Shown here: positions 1 through 10,691 of the stretch, one piece after another
Layout of the letters: each line of letters opens with the position of its first letter
How positions within the stretch are numbered: position 1 is the first letter of the stretch
Assembly: GCA_036244855.1 (NCBI GenBank)
Contig: BQKZ01002179.1
Span: 18,239-51,265, forward strand
From: Temnopleurus reevesii
Lineage: Eukaryota; Echinodermata; Echinoidea; Temnopleuroida; Temnopleuridae
Length of the DNA: 33,027 nt
Direction of reading: 5' to 3'
Notes under the pieces: generated by a model
Told to the model about the DNA's origin: nothing
Database searches by the model: none
Seen by the model: the letters and a program-made list of their open reading frames with translations, nothing else
Translations under genes and position numbers: made by a program

Positions 1-1266
1 TATTGGGGACTCCATATCGCCGTCGAGGGGGAAGTCCAAAGTCGAAGGCCTTGTCAAAAGGCTAGGCTTGGCCTTGCCTTGACCCTGGAAACCCGCCAAC
101 ATTGTTGAACGTTTGTGCTACGTACATCGTTATGTTTCTGTGCAGCTAGCTACGTTGCGTCGTCTGCTTGGCGTTGTCCGATCAGCTATAAAAACCGAGC
201 GATACCTTAACTGGATAGATATTCAGAATCGAACGTGGGTGTAAAAACTGAAATAATCTCATCGTGGATGATGAGCGATAAGCTATATAAGCAAGATCAA
301 GAATGAATAAGAAAGGGAAACATTTTAAAAGTGGGGATATTCTTTGTATTTCTTGCTCTCGCCCATTGTCTTGACAGTGTGCTCTCGCCGCGCTCGCCGT
401 ACACACAGGCGGCAGAGCGCCCAATGAGGTCATGAGGCCGTGGGAATACAAAGACGTCCATGCCAGTCAGCTCGCGGTTGGAAAGTAATAATAAATATGA
501 CTCTCATCTCGTGTTAAATTTTGCTGATTGATATAGACTGTACCTGCATGGTACAGTTTGAATTATAAGTGAAGATAACCTGACCAGCTCTAACTTGGAA
601 AGTGTTTTTTTTCAAAAGGAGTGAAATTGTTCAAGCTAGCGCCAGCCACAGCTCGATCGTCACTGGGGCGCGACCGGCCGCGGGAGAGAGCGGCTTTACG
701 ATACGGTACGGTATACCGGTACCGTACAAAATCAAGCCACCTAGTAGTAGTACATCGCTGCTTCAATGCGCGGTCATACTAGTATGAAAGCCGAAGCCAA
801 AGCATAGAAATCGAAGCCAGAATTGGACTTGTCTCAACTCAAGTGTATTTAACGTTGCTGTGAATTTTAGTTAGGTAAGAAGTTCTATAAGAACCTAACC
901 TTTCTGCTTTTAATCACTATCTAGTATCTATGACTATGTTCCATCAATCATCAATGGCAGAAAGTTGGATCATTCATCATAATCATTTTCATACACTTTC
1001 TCAGTTTCTGCCCAAATCAATATCTCTAACATTAACTTTTTCCTGCTGAAATTTGGTTGCCCTGCACCACCCGAGACCCTGAAAATGGTAGCCTTTATGA
1101 AAATTAGTATTGATTCATTGTTTTTGCTGCAGATGGCACCAAATTTATCAGTTTATGGGACGATCCTGATGAAGATCTGATGATAAAATTTGTGACACTT
1201 GATGATGATCATGTTGATGGAACGTTAGTCAATTTAGTAAGCTGAGATACAGTCATAAGACTTTAT
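1..1266. other. 5' flanking region, no supported gene
   Basis: No open reading frame with exon-like features was found. The first 480 bases are richer in GC than the rest of the flank and could include a promoter or a non-coding first exon; a donor-like GGAAA|GTAATA lies near 480-489. A short GGTACGGTATACCGGTACC-type palindrome lies around 705-727. No homology to a known gene could be recognised. Confidence 0.4.
187..194 (+). promoter_or_regulatory. TATA-box-like site
   Basis: TATAAAAA sits in a locally GC-richer context, with a weak TTCAGAA initiator-like match about 35 bases downstream. It could be the core promoter of the senataxin-like gene, whose first exon must lie upstream of the strong acceptor at 9486. 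This rests on one short motif in AT-rich DNA, so it is a weak call. Confidence 0.18.
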
Positions 1267-1451
1267 GGGGGCGTTGCTCAAAATCAACTGCAACTTTGCA
1301 AATTGCAATGCGCATTTTCATTCGCGCACGGTCATGACGGTATGCAGATTGAACAAGATCATAAGATGCGCATGAAACAATGATTTTGATTGGCGCGTTC
1401 CGATCAAAGTCTGCAACTTGCGATGAATTGCAACTTTTGAACAACAACCCC
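1267..1451. mobile_element. TIR element family 1, copy A
   Basis: The left end reads GGGGCGTTGCTCAAAATCAA and the right end is an imperfect inverse (TTGCAACTTTTGAACAACAACCCC). Related copies lie at 6454-6665 and 16224-16404, sharing the subterminal stretch TTGATTGGC(A/G)CGTTC(C/T)GATCAA. There is no coding capacity, so it is a non-autonomous inverted-repeat (MITE-like) element. I could not define a target-site duplication, so the superfamily is left open. Confidence 0.55.
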
Positions 1452-2763
1452 TAACAAGTATTCTGTTGTAAACATGCCTGATATAATGATTTTCAACAAT
1501 CAAGACAAAGGATATGAACAGAAAGGTGGATTAATTGGAAAAACATTGTTTACACAGACATCGTAGATAAAATCATATTTTTGAGCAATTTTTTAGTGCT
1601 AATGCACCAGCTGTGAGTGTGGAGATGCCTCGTTGCTTATTATACGTCGCTTCGTGTGTACACCGGCGGCAGTGCCGCTGGATACGAAGCTGTATTAGCA
1701 CCCAATTTCTTACTCACATTCGATAAACAGATAGGGGCATGCAAATTGCAGTACAGAAGTCTCTGCATATTTGGGCATTTGGATAAAGGGAAGCACCGGT
1801 AAATTGATGATTATTTCATTAAGATAAAACTTAAAGTAAGGCCACATTGTATGAAAGGCATTAATTTCTAACAAGTCAATGTATGGTGCTGTCACATTAA
1901 TTCGCGCATCATATTAATTCGTACATCTTATGAATCTCTACAAAATCGATGAAATATCGCAAATCTGACATCACCATCGTAAAGAGCGTTGTTTATTTGC
2001 CTATATTGGAAATTTTCTCATCAAAAGGACCCAAAACAATGAAAATATTGCCAAAAGATCGGCAGATTTGCTTGCATTTGCAGAAAAACACGGGTCTTGC
2101 GACACTGAAGTGAATTAATCCTTCCCATTTTCAGACAGAAATCATCAAATTTGTAAGTAAGCAGACATACCATTCGATTCCTTGATATTTTGTGGTCAAG
2201 CTACTGTAAATTTTGCATCTTAGATGGAAGCAATTTTATGGTAAATCTTGTTCAAAACGGGGCCTACGAATTTATGTGACACAATTTGTTGACAATTCTC
2301 GCCATTTTCCAGCATGGAGCGATGCGATCGTTTCGTCAATCGAATTTTGATATCGCGATATATCCGTGATTCTTTCGTGGATTAATTTAATTTTGGAAAA
2401 TATTTGAAGCCTGAAATTTCTAGTTTCATTTCGTGCCAAGATTTTAAAAAATAATTTTGTATTTTAGGAGATATATTGTGCTAAGTACCACGATCCAAAA
2501 ATGCTCTAGAAAAAGGATACGAATTATTGTTACCCCATCATAATTGGCATGCTCCTTGTACTTGTAGATTTCCTTCCCCCCCCAGTCTCCAAATCCTGGG
2601 TGCGTGAAAATGGATCTGTAATTTGCCCATGTTGAGGGCCAAGGGATTGATGTAGAGCAAATTAGTGTGACCAGTTTGATGGACTTTCTTTTTTGATGAG
2701 ACACATACATGTAACATTATAGTTCTACGGATTCATGGAAATTCAAGATGGCCTTTGTTTATA
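1452..2763. other. Intergenic or upstream intron, nothing recognised
   Basis: AT-rich sequence without a supportable exon. The short reading frames have no exon-like borders or recognisable protein character. Confidence 0.4.
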
Positions 2764-2895
2764 AAGCCCTGGTCACATAGGGCCCCGGAAGCAACACGAT
2801 TCACCCCAACTCGTTGTTAATTCACAGTCAAGTGCCTCAGAACAACGAGTCGGGGTGAATCGTGTTGCTTCCGGGGCTCTATGTGACCAGGGCTT
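2764..2895. mobile_element. 132-bp near-perfect palindromic MITE, copy A
   Basis: The two halves are almost exact reverse complements: AAGCCCTGGTCACATAG at the left and CTATGTGACCAGGGCTT at the right, around a short loop near 2822-2838. A TA dinucleotide flanks each side (2762-2763 and 2896-2897), as expected for Tc1/mariner-type TA target duplication. A second copy with the same arms lies at 26313-26443. There is no coding capacity. Confidence 0.75.
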
Positions 2896-2897
2896 TA

Positions 2898-3438
2898 GGC
2901 ACTTTCCCGTCAAAAGAAATAGAAATATAGAGACATGTGGGAGACCCACAGTATAATGGAATGAGAGGGAAAAGCGTCCTGTAGCGAAGGCCGATGTTGC
3001 TGCATTGATACCCCTCACCTAGATCTCTGAGGCAGTGGTCGGCTGGGTGATTCCATTAACTCATTCGTCGCCAAGGGATCAAATCGGATTAGTCGATGGA
3101 TCGCCAAGCGTGCCGATCGGCACAATACTACTTTTCCAAAAATCAATAGATTACGCCGCGCTCACGATCGTACATTGTGAATTTCTGACCTGTGTCAATT
3201 TATTACAGATTAAGCTTTCACATTAGCTTGTCGGAAATATAGCATTATATGGCAAGTTCAAAATGTTCTACAAAAAGGAGTGTCCTGTTTAACTCACCCC
3301 AATTTAGCCTGGCGCACGGGGGATTCTATTGCCGGCGCAGGAAGGGTTAATGAGGGGGTCAGTTTCATGACAAATTTGTTGTCCCAGTTACATTGGTAAT
3401 CAACATCTTTCTTTAGCCAATTGGGCTCAGTGAAGATG
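2898..3438. other. Intergenic, nothing recognised
   Basis: No exon-like ORF, RNA gene or clear repeat was recognised between the palindromic MITE and the following fold-back element. Confidence 0.35.
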
Positions 3439-3974
3439 TTAAAAGAAGAGTCACCCCAAAATAATAATTTTTTTAACAGAAGCAGAAAAAATTGGTGAAT
3501 AAAACAAAAAAGTTTGAAGAAAATCGGACAAGTAATAAAAAAAGATACACATTTATAAAGATTTGAAAAAATAGGCAAATCAGTAGAAATTTCACAAGGT
3601 GTTGCCAATTTGATGACATCATGGATGCACAACAAACCATCATACTAATCATTATGGTGTAAAATTCTTCATTTTTACAGAAAGTTGGAAAGTTTGTATG
3701 AATGTAAACATGCAAATAGTGGATCGACATATCCAATGTTTAAAGTATTGAGGAAATCATATTTTAGGGGAAAAAAGTAACATTTTATGACATTGATGAA
3801 TGTAATATGATCAGTTGTGCATCTATGACGTTATTATCAGTTGCCAATATGTCTATAAACATTCATAACTTTCTTATTAGTTGACCAATTTTTCTCAAAC
3901 TTTTTTTGTTCTGTTTATCTAATTTTTCTGCTCCTGTTGAATAAATATTATTTTTGGGTCGACTCTCCTTTTAG
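3439..3974. mobile_element. Fold-back/MITE-like element, about 536 bp, full copy
   Basis: The left end (TTAAAAGAAGAGTCACCCC) and right end (GGGTCGACTCTCCTTTTAG) are imperfect inverse copies. Subterminal segments are also inverted: AACAGAAGCAGAAAAAATT on the left matches the complement of the TAATTTTTCTGCTCC region on the right. A truncated copy of the left half lies at 32729-32914, next to the last exon, and a weaker relative is near 25585-25700. Non-coding. Confidence 0.6.
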
Positions 3975-4559
3975 TATTAAGTACTATGAGTATCTAATCA
4001 GGGATAAAATAAGGTATTTACAATTTAGGATTAAAATATCATTTCACTATTTGTATTTTCACAAAGCCCATGAAAAGCCCATGAAAACGATGTGGGTTAC
4101 CAATGTACTTGGGACACCAAAAATGTCACAAATTGGACCCCTCATTTATGGAATTATCCAGCTGGAAATGGGAACAATACTGACGACAACAATGTGAATG
4201 AAGCGTGCGTGTGCAGCCAACTGTGCAACAGGTGGTCTTTACACACACACTTGACTAGAATGGAGTGCAACTCTACTCCATTGATATACTGATAGTGACC
4301 TTCTGACACTACAGTCCTGTGAAAGGTCAAATCAGATCACGACCAATGCAAGGCTGTAAGCCTGCAAATCTAACTGTAAAATGTCCATGGGATATTGAAT
4401 CCTTGGGTATTTCCATGGGGTTGGGTCCACTTTTCATGCAAAGTCCGTAATGTAGTGATCCATGAAGATCAATTCAGATCTTCTTCAGCTTTGATCTATT
4501 GAATAAAATTGCCTTTATTTTTCGGTGGATCTTGTGTAAAAAGTATGAGTAATAAAACC
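3975..4559. other. Intergenic, nothing recognised
   Basis: No exon, RNA gene or clear repeat was recognised. The local motif AAAGCCCATG is repeated twice in tandem around 4063-4084. Confidence 0.35.
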
Positions 4560-4970
4560 GGTAAATTGCCAGTAAGTCCATTACCATCTCGTCCAATGAC
4601 AGCGTCGTCCAAACGCGTTTCGTCCAATATTACTTCGTCTATAAACATTTCGTCCAATAGACATTTCATCCAATTGCTGCTTTGTCCAATAACCAGTTTG
4701 TCCAATATCATATTCGTCCAATAACCATTTCGTCCAATAACCATATGGTCCATCTTCATTTTGTCCAATTGCCTATTCGTCTAATCATCATATGGTCTAG
4801 TCCTACTTCGTCCAATTAGCGCTTTGTCTAGAATCACTTTGTCCAATCATCACATTGTCCAACGTCATTTAGACCAATTACAGGTTTGTCTATCGTCAGT
4901 TTGTCTAATCATCAGTTAGTCTAATTATCATTCAGTCCATTATTCGGTTTAAAAGTCTAATGCCCAATTT
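4560..4970 (+). repeat. GTCCAAT minisatellite, left arm of a fold-back element
   Basis: About twenty degenerate units of roughly 18-20 bases, each built around (T/C)CGTCCAATNNCC or TTGTCCAATNNNC. The array is homologous to 27283-27568 and is the reverse complement of the array at 5930-6436. The edge motif CCATCTCGTCCAATGAC is shared, inverted, by the right arm. No coding function: long frames across it are by-products of a repeat unit lacking stops. Confidence 0.8.
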
Positions 4971-5929
4971 TCAGGTTTGTAAAGCCACCATACATGTATA
5001 TGATGTAATGTTAAAAAATCATGTTTTGGCGGTAACGGAAGGACAATTAAAAATGTCTTGTTATTACTGGAGCATAAAAAATAATGAATGTCACAAAAAT
5101 ACACCGTTATTATGGTTTTTAAATCTCAAAAAAGTTTAAAACAGCACAATATATGGCATAAACATATGAAACATTTCTTACAGCATGCCTAATATTTCAT
5201 TGACAATTTCCATATTTTTCTGAGAATTAATTACGCTAATTAAACAATTAATATCAACCTTATGCTCGTTTACAATTCTTATTTTTTCTAAGATTCTTAT
5301 AATTCAGACTTTAAGCTTCCATATAATACCAAATTTGTTTAATTAGCATGGATTTGAAATTTTGGGTGAAATGCTTACTTTAGCGTGGAATTGCCCATAG
5401 GCCTACAACCAAAACAAAATTTCCAGGGGTTGCCACATCGTGGATCCGCTTGTGCCATGTGCGGTAGCTAAGTAATCGTTCTATGGTCATCCAGCACGGT
5501 AATAATGCACAAACAGGCCAGCAGTTATTTATTGTAGTTGAGTTGAAAGGTCCCACGTGTTGACAACACAAAGGTGTAGTTCTCGGAGTTGTGTGTTTTA
5601 CACAAAGCCTATATTATACATGATGGTGTATGTGTGTTCGTTTATCGGGAAGGGGAAGTGTTACTTGTCTGAGGAAAACACTGTATGTGGGGGATGGAGT
5701 GGATGAAAAGGAGAGTTTACGAGCTTTAATTGTTGATGACTATATTTCAATTTTGAATCTCATAATCGTACTGCGGGTGTGTCCATGCACGGAGATGTCG
5801 GTCAGTTACTGACATCTTGCTGGTCCATGAATACAAGTCTTGTCTTTAATTGCTGTCAATGACATTCAGATACACTGTATTACGGTACGTACCCAAACAA
5901 TGTTGTTTAAATAAATATAAATACCAGTA
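4971..5929. other. Interior of the large minisatellite-armed fold-back element
   Basis: About 960 bases between the two inverted minisatellite arms. No transposase-like or other recognisable protein is encoded. The smaller copy at 27283-27808 lacks this interior completely, so it is either cargo or an insertion. Confidence 0.45.
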
Positions 5930-6436
5930 CGGATTAGACACAATGGTAATTGGACCTGAGTGTGTATTAGTCTGAATAGTTATTAGACAGACTGGTTATT
6001 AGACCAGGCGAGTATTGGACCAACCAGAAGAAAATAGACGAAATGATGATTGGACGGATCAGTTCTAGACCAAAAGGATAATGGACGGAATAATAGTTAG
6101 ACCACATGGAAATTAGACGAATTGACTATTAGACCAACTAGGATTAGCCCACATGGTTAATGGACAAGGTGATATTGGACAAACTGATGATTGGATGAAG
6201 TGTTGTTAGCCCAAATAGCTATTGGACGAATTGATTATTGGACCAAATGTTAATGGACAAGATGGCTATTGGACGAACAGGATATTGGACTAACTGGTTA
6301 TTGGACCAAGCGGCTATTAGACGAAATGAATAATGGACAAAGTGGTTATTGGACGACCTAATGTTAGACGAAGCGCGTTTGGATGAAACGGTCATTGGAC
6401 GAGATGGCATTGGACCAAGTGGGGATAAACCATAAA
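5930..6436 (-). repeat. ATTGGAC minisatellite, right arm of the fold-back element
   Basis: Degenerate 18-20 base units of the form ATTGGACNAANNG, the reverse complement of the array at 4560-4970. The array ends in CATTGGACGAGATGGCATTGG and GGGGATAAACC, also found at the right edge of the copy ending near 27808. The two arms make a terminal-inverted-repeat structure of about 1.88 kb. Confidence 0.8.
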
Positions 6437-6453
6437 ACCTAATAAACATCTAT

Positions 6454-6665
6454 AGGGTTTTGTTCAAAATCAACTGCAAATCAACTATAAATTTGCAAAT
6501 TGTTTTGCACATTTTCATCTGCGCACGGTATGCGTATGTATTTTCATTCAAGCATGCTAACATCATGTACATGATTTAACAGGACGCGAATGAAACAATA
6601 ATTTTAATTGGCACGTTCTGATCAACTGCAACTTGCGATTATTACAACTTATGAACAACGTCCCC
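6454..6665. mobile_element. TIR element family 1, copy B
   Basis: Starts AGGGTTTTGTTCAAAATCAA and ends CAACTTATGAACAACGTCCCC, an inverted-repeat pair. It shares its subterminal sequence with the copies at 1267-1451 and 16224-16404. It abuts the right minisatellite arm. Non-coding. Confidence 0.55.
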
Positions 6666-6713
6666 TTATGAAAAACAACTCTCACTGTTGGTAGTGAAGA
6701 ATATAACATGTGG

Positions 6714-6976
6714 AGGCGCCGTAGTGTAGTGGTTCTGACTCTCACCTTTCAACCCTTCATCAAGAAATTCATCCACATTGTGCTGCACTCAACCCAGGTG
6801 AGGTGAATGGGTACCTGGCAGGAATTTTTCCTTGAAATACCAAGTGCGCTATAAATGAAGTGACTGCCGGGCTAAAGCCAGGGTAATAATGCTGCAATTG
6901 TAGAACGCTTAGAGAATTCTAATGAAGAGTTGATAAGCGCTATATAAAAGCAGTGTATTATTATTATTATTATTAT
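6714..6976 (+). mobile_element. tRNA-derived SINE, copy 1
   Basis: The head carries a polymerase III A-box-like GTAGTGTAGTGGTTCTGACT. The shared body follows (CTGCACTCAACCCAGGTGAG, then GGTACCTGGCAGGAAT, then CCGGGCTAAAGCCAGGGTAA), and the element ends in a (TTA)n tail. The B-box region is deleted in this copy. Better preserved relatives lie at 27009-27270 and 30421-30740, and further copies at 31217-31716 and 31990-32152. Confidence 0.85.
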
Positions 6977-8597
6977 TCCTTTTACAGGGAATGAGACGAT
7001 CCAGGCTTATAGGAATCGCCAAAACTAAAAATACTAGCAAGATTTTACTTCTTTTTATTTTTTACATAATTTTGATTGTCCTGAGGTGATTCAAATGCAT
7101 TGGTTTATATTAAACTCTTCTTGCTTTATTAACCACATGCAAATGGTCTTTGTACGGGGAATGCTCACACAACCCGCTATCTTTAATAATCCTTTCAAGA
7201 GTAATACTTTCAGACGTTGAAATTCTGTCTGACTGTAGGGTTGTCAGATTGTTGGACTCTCTTCCACAAACTCTTCGCCACACATGTTTTATTTTCATAG
7301 TATTGTCACGAATCTGACCCAGGATCTCCTGGTCTTCTGCATACACTGGATTTTACATCAAACCCGTCCTCATACACCACCCCATCCCCAAGTTATAACA
7401 TACACCAGCAATAAAAGAAGCATGGTAGACACATAATTGAAAGAAAACAACTCGATAGTAGGGCTTTATTCATCAGTACAGAGACTCACCAGATATCTCA
7501 CAAAAAGAACATGCGCCTGCCACCTCGCGTCCAACCCGCAACGTGGTTTAAACTCAACTACCCCACATACCCGGTAACAACAATTACATTCGCACGTCTT
7601 GTGCGTTCCGTGCGTAACGCACCACAAACCGACTATCATTTTTGTTACAGTATATATGATCTGAATGCATAAAAACCAACATGGATCTGTCGGGGGGGGG
7701 GGGGGTGGAGATTTGGACTCGTCATGATAGTTGCGTTTGTAGGAAAAGCAGGACGGTGTCTTAGGGTCTGATGGCACCGTTCAATTTTGTCATGCAAGTG
7801 CTATATATGATGATTTTGTTCAAATTTGTTATCAATTGTTGGTAACATTTTTTCTAGCTCTGTGACAGCTTTAACCCCAAATCTAATAAATTCATCCCCG
7901 AATGCGTGTTCGAACTTTGACCACTTTTGGTAGAAATTTGTTGTTCCTAAGTGATAATTGTGAAAACTCATTTTGTATGATTTTTTATTTATTTTATTTT
8001 TGACCTATCATCAGAAAGAACCCCAAATATAATACATACCTGACCAATATTTTGTAAAAGATTAAACCTATGATTCCGAAATTATGGTGGCAACCATTTT
8101 GGATGGACAGACATCCCAATACTTCCGGCATCGCCTCTATGGTCTCAATTGCATTGAAGATGCGTAAAGCAACACATGCAATTTCTTTGGTATGTAGCGC
8201 CATGTGTAGAAAACAAAAATTGCGTGGGTGTGTTTCTTTTATTTATTGATACCTGGAAACAAAATACAGATTGTTGTCCATGGTAAACTTATTAAAGCTC
8301 AAAATAAAACTCATAGTAACAGTATTATGAGACTGTCATGTGCAATGCCAAAATTTAAGAAAAAAGCATTAACAAATGGGTAAGCTACCAGTACCGCTGT
8401 TTTTTTGCTTTATAGTTAACATCGCAAGTAGTTTGATAAAAATTGATCGGTCAGGTGTTTTTATTATTTATATTTTTTATTTATTTATTTTATGATAGCC
8501 CTGCACCACCTTATGATGGCGGAAGAGTAGATAGGGGTTAGACCCTGTTCTGTAGACAAAAAAAAATCAATTAAGAACAGTAGGATCATCAAAGCAT
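6977..8597. other. Intergenic or upstream intron, nothing recognised
   Basis: No supportable exon. The stretch contains a run of about 13 G at 7692-7704 and an AT-rich (TTTATTTA)-type low-complexity patch near 8460-8495. Short reading frames on either strand lack splice context and protein-like composition. Confidence 0.35.
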
Positions 8598-9370
8598 TCT
8601 GCCGAGAACAATGGGATTATCGATCGGTTATGCCGAGAACAATTGGGGTGCTACAATAATTTTTGCACACCACTTGTCGGGCAAGTTGCTTTTCAAATCA
8701 CTTGCCTGAACACCAATTTCTATTGCCCAAAAGAGAATCAAGCAAACGAAAAAAGATGTACACACATCTAATTGGGCGTAGCTGTCAAATATTAGATCTT
8801 GCAGCTGGATATGGCCTGATAATGAAGAAGTTATAGAGACTTGAGAATTGAGCAAGTGACAATTTTATTTGTTTGCCGGAAGGCTCAATTTTGTTGCCAC
8901 GATCATTCGGGCAAGTGGGTTTGTAGCGCCCTGACCATGGGATTGTCAATCGGTTCTGCCGATTACAATAGAGATGAGTTTCAACTGGGGGAAATTGGAA
9001 AAATCAATAGGTAAGAGAGTTCAGCGCTTTACAAGTAAACAATATCAAGAAACTCATCTCTATTTTTCAGCTGGAGAGACCCAGGTCCCTCCCCTATTGT
9101 TCTCCGAACACCTATCGATAATCAAATTGTTCTCGGCAGAACCGATTGATAGTCCCATGGTCAGGGCACTACAAACTCACTTGCCCAAACGATCGGGGCA
9201 ACAAAATTGAGCCTTCGGGCAAACAAATAAAATTGTTCTTGGCAGAACCGATCGATAATCCCATTCTTCTTGGCAAAACCGATCGATAATCCCATTGTTC
9301 TCGGCAAAACCGTTCGATAATCCCATTGCTCTCGGCAGAACGCATCAATGATCCCATTGTTCCTTATCGA
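8598..9370. mobile_element. Fold-back element with tandem-repeat arms
   Basis: Bases 8863-8966 and 9131-9236 are reverse complements: left TTTGCCGGAAGGCTCAATTT, right AAATTGAGCCTTCGGGCAAA. A second, inner pair (AATAGAGATGAGTTTC near 8967-8983 and GAAACTCATCTCTATT near 9050-9066) flanks the loop. The outer right arm holds about four units of roughly 31 bases around AACCGATCGATAATCCCATT; the left edge carries matching inverted units near 8600-8640. No coding capacity. Confidence 0.7.
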
Positions 9371-9486
9371 TTTTCTTTTTTTCACAGACCAGGTATGAAT
9401 TTGCTATAAAATTCTGAAGGGTCCCTTTTCCTTCTGCGAAATATACGTTAAATTTTTACTGTATTTTCTCTTTTTGTTCTTTGCAG

Positions 9487-10691
9487 ATCTTGGACTTATC
9501 ATCAACTGCATCCTGGAACCTGTCGGTTTCAAGGCCTTTTTACGTTGCCGTCAATCTATTTATGTGATGTCCTGTAGGGAGAGAAACTGTACAGCAGAAG
9601 GAATGGTTGACAGGAGATGTTCGATTTTTACGGACAGTGTTAAGATAAAGAAAGTGAGAAAAATAGAAACTGTGCAGATACAGAACCGTTGATATTTTCT
9701 CAAGGAAATTGTTTGAGAAGCCAGTTTTAGATCATTGATTCTAGAACGTATCCTCGAGTAGAGAAACTAAAGAAAGATTTGTTGACATGATAGGGTGTTC
9801 AGAGAAGAGCACTCTTTGATTACCTAGGCAACGTGCAGGCAACGCTAAAAAGCGTATGTTTGAATCAAGCGAATTGAAGGAGTTGCTGACACTAAATTAT
9901 AGATTTTTTGGTAGATGAAGACTCAGCCTTTAGCGGATTTATGCTATTTGAGGTGAAACTTTGACCTTGCTTCATGAGTGTAGAGGTCTAATATTAAAGC
10001 TGTCCTAAAAATCAAAGTACACTGCCACTCAAAGGATTTGGTATCGATTGCCCTGAGGAAACCAATGCATCATTTGTGACCTGTGCCAAGAGGCTTCACT
10101 GAGCTGAAACTATTTGCCAAGACATTGGAACAGGAGTGTATGCCCTTTATCTATGATGGACAAGGACTATAAGAGAAATGCATTTGGAATCAAAAGCGAG
10201 ACTGAATCCTGGGCTTCATTAAAGACGAGATAGAATCTGACGTGTAACGATGATCGCGATGCGAAAAGGACCACTACTGGAGCAAGAAAGCAAGCCAACG
10301 GACAGATTGTTGTGATGATGGTGGTGCATTTCTATTAATGATGTAATTAAGGAACACAATCTAAACTGTTTTTCTGATGCCCAGATTGACCAAAACGGCC
10401 TCAGTGAGCAGTTCTTTATCGTCTCAGTTTGAGGCTACAAGTACAAGTAAAGCTAAGGGATACTATGAGGCAGTGATTTTGGTGTGCAAATGTCTGCTAA
10501 GATTGTAAAAAGGAATAATCTTGATTCTGTATATCTGATTTCTAGATTGACCTGTAAACGATGAGTGAACCACGATTCATCTCCTTCAAAGGCTACAAGT
10601 ATAAAGAATATCTGGCAGTAATATTCATTTGCAGATATGTGCACATAATGTGAAAAGGATAATTTCTGATTCTGACTCCTTGAAAGATAAG
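9487..10691 (+). other. Probable transcribed 5' leader of the senataxin-like gene
   Basis: A very strong splice acceptor precedes it: a long pyrimidine tract ending TTCTTTGCAG at 9486. From there to the ATG at 10692 the sequence loses the AT runs typical of the introns and looks exonic, but all three frames are interrupted, so it is best read as a long 5' leader with several upstream ATGs. A frame opening right after the acceptor runs 68 codons to a stop at 9690-9692. A second possible acceptor (TTCATTTGCAG, ending 10634) would start an in-frame coding extension of 19 residues before Met 10692. Which arrangement is used cannot be decided here. Confidence 0.45.
10383..10690 (+). repeat. Degenerate tandem duplication (about 155 bp x2) before the start codon
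   Basis: Two diverged copies lie side by side. CAGATTGACC near 10383 corresponds to TAGATTGACC near 10544. GAGGCTACAAGTACAAGTAAAG near 10431 corresponds to AAGGCTACAAGTATAAAG near 10589. TTGTAAAAAGGAATAATCTTG near 10504 corresponds to TGTGAAAAGGATAATTTCTG near 10649. The second copy runs into the coding sequence, so the first residues around Met 10692 derive from duplicated leader DNA. Confidence 0.6.

Noticed and set aside
4496..4768. Open frames across the GTCCAAT arrays (also at 6219-6449, 27241-27552 and 27598-27891)
   Set aside because: The frames are open on both strands because the short unit lacks stops. There is no start context, splice signal or protein-like composition.
7692..7704. 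Poly-G run as a G-quadruplex regulatory site
   Set aside because: A single homopolymer run in apparently intergenic DNA is more likely slippage or an assembly-sensitive tract; no further G tracts lie nearby.
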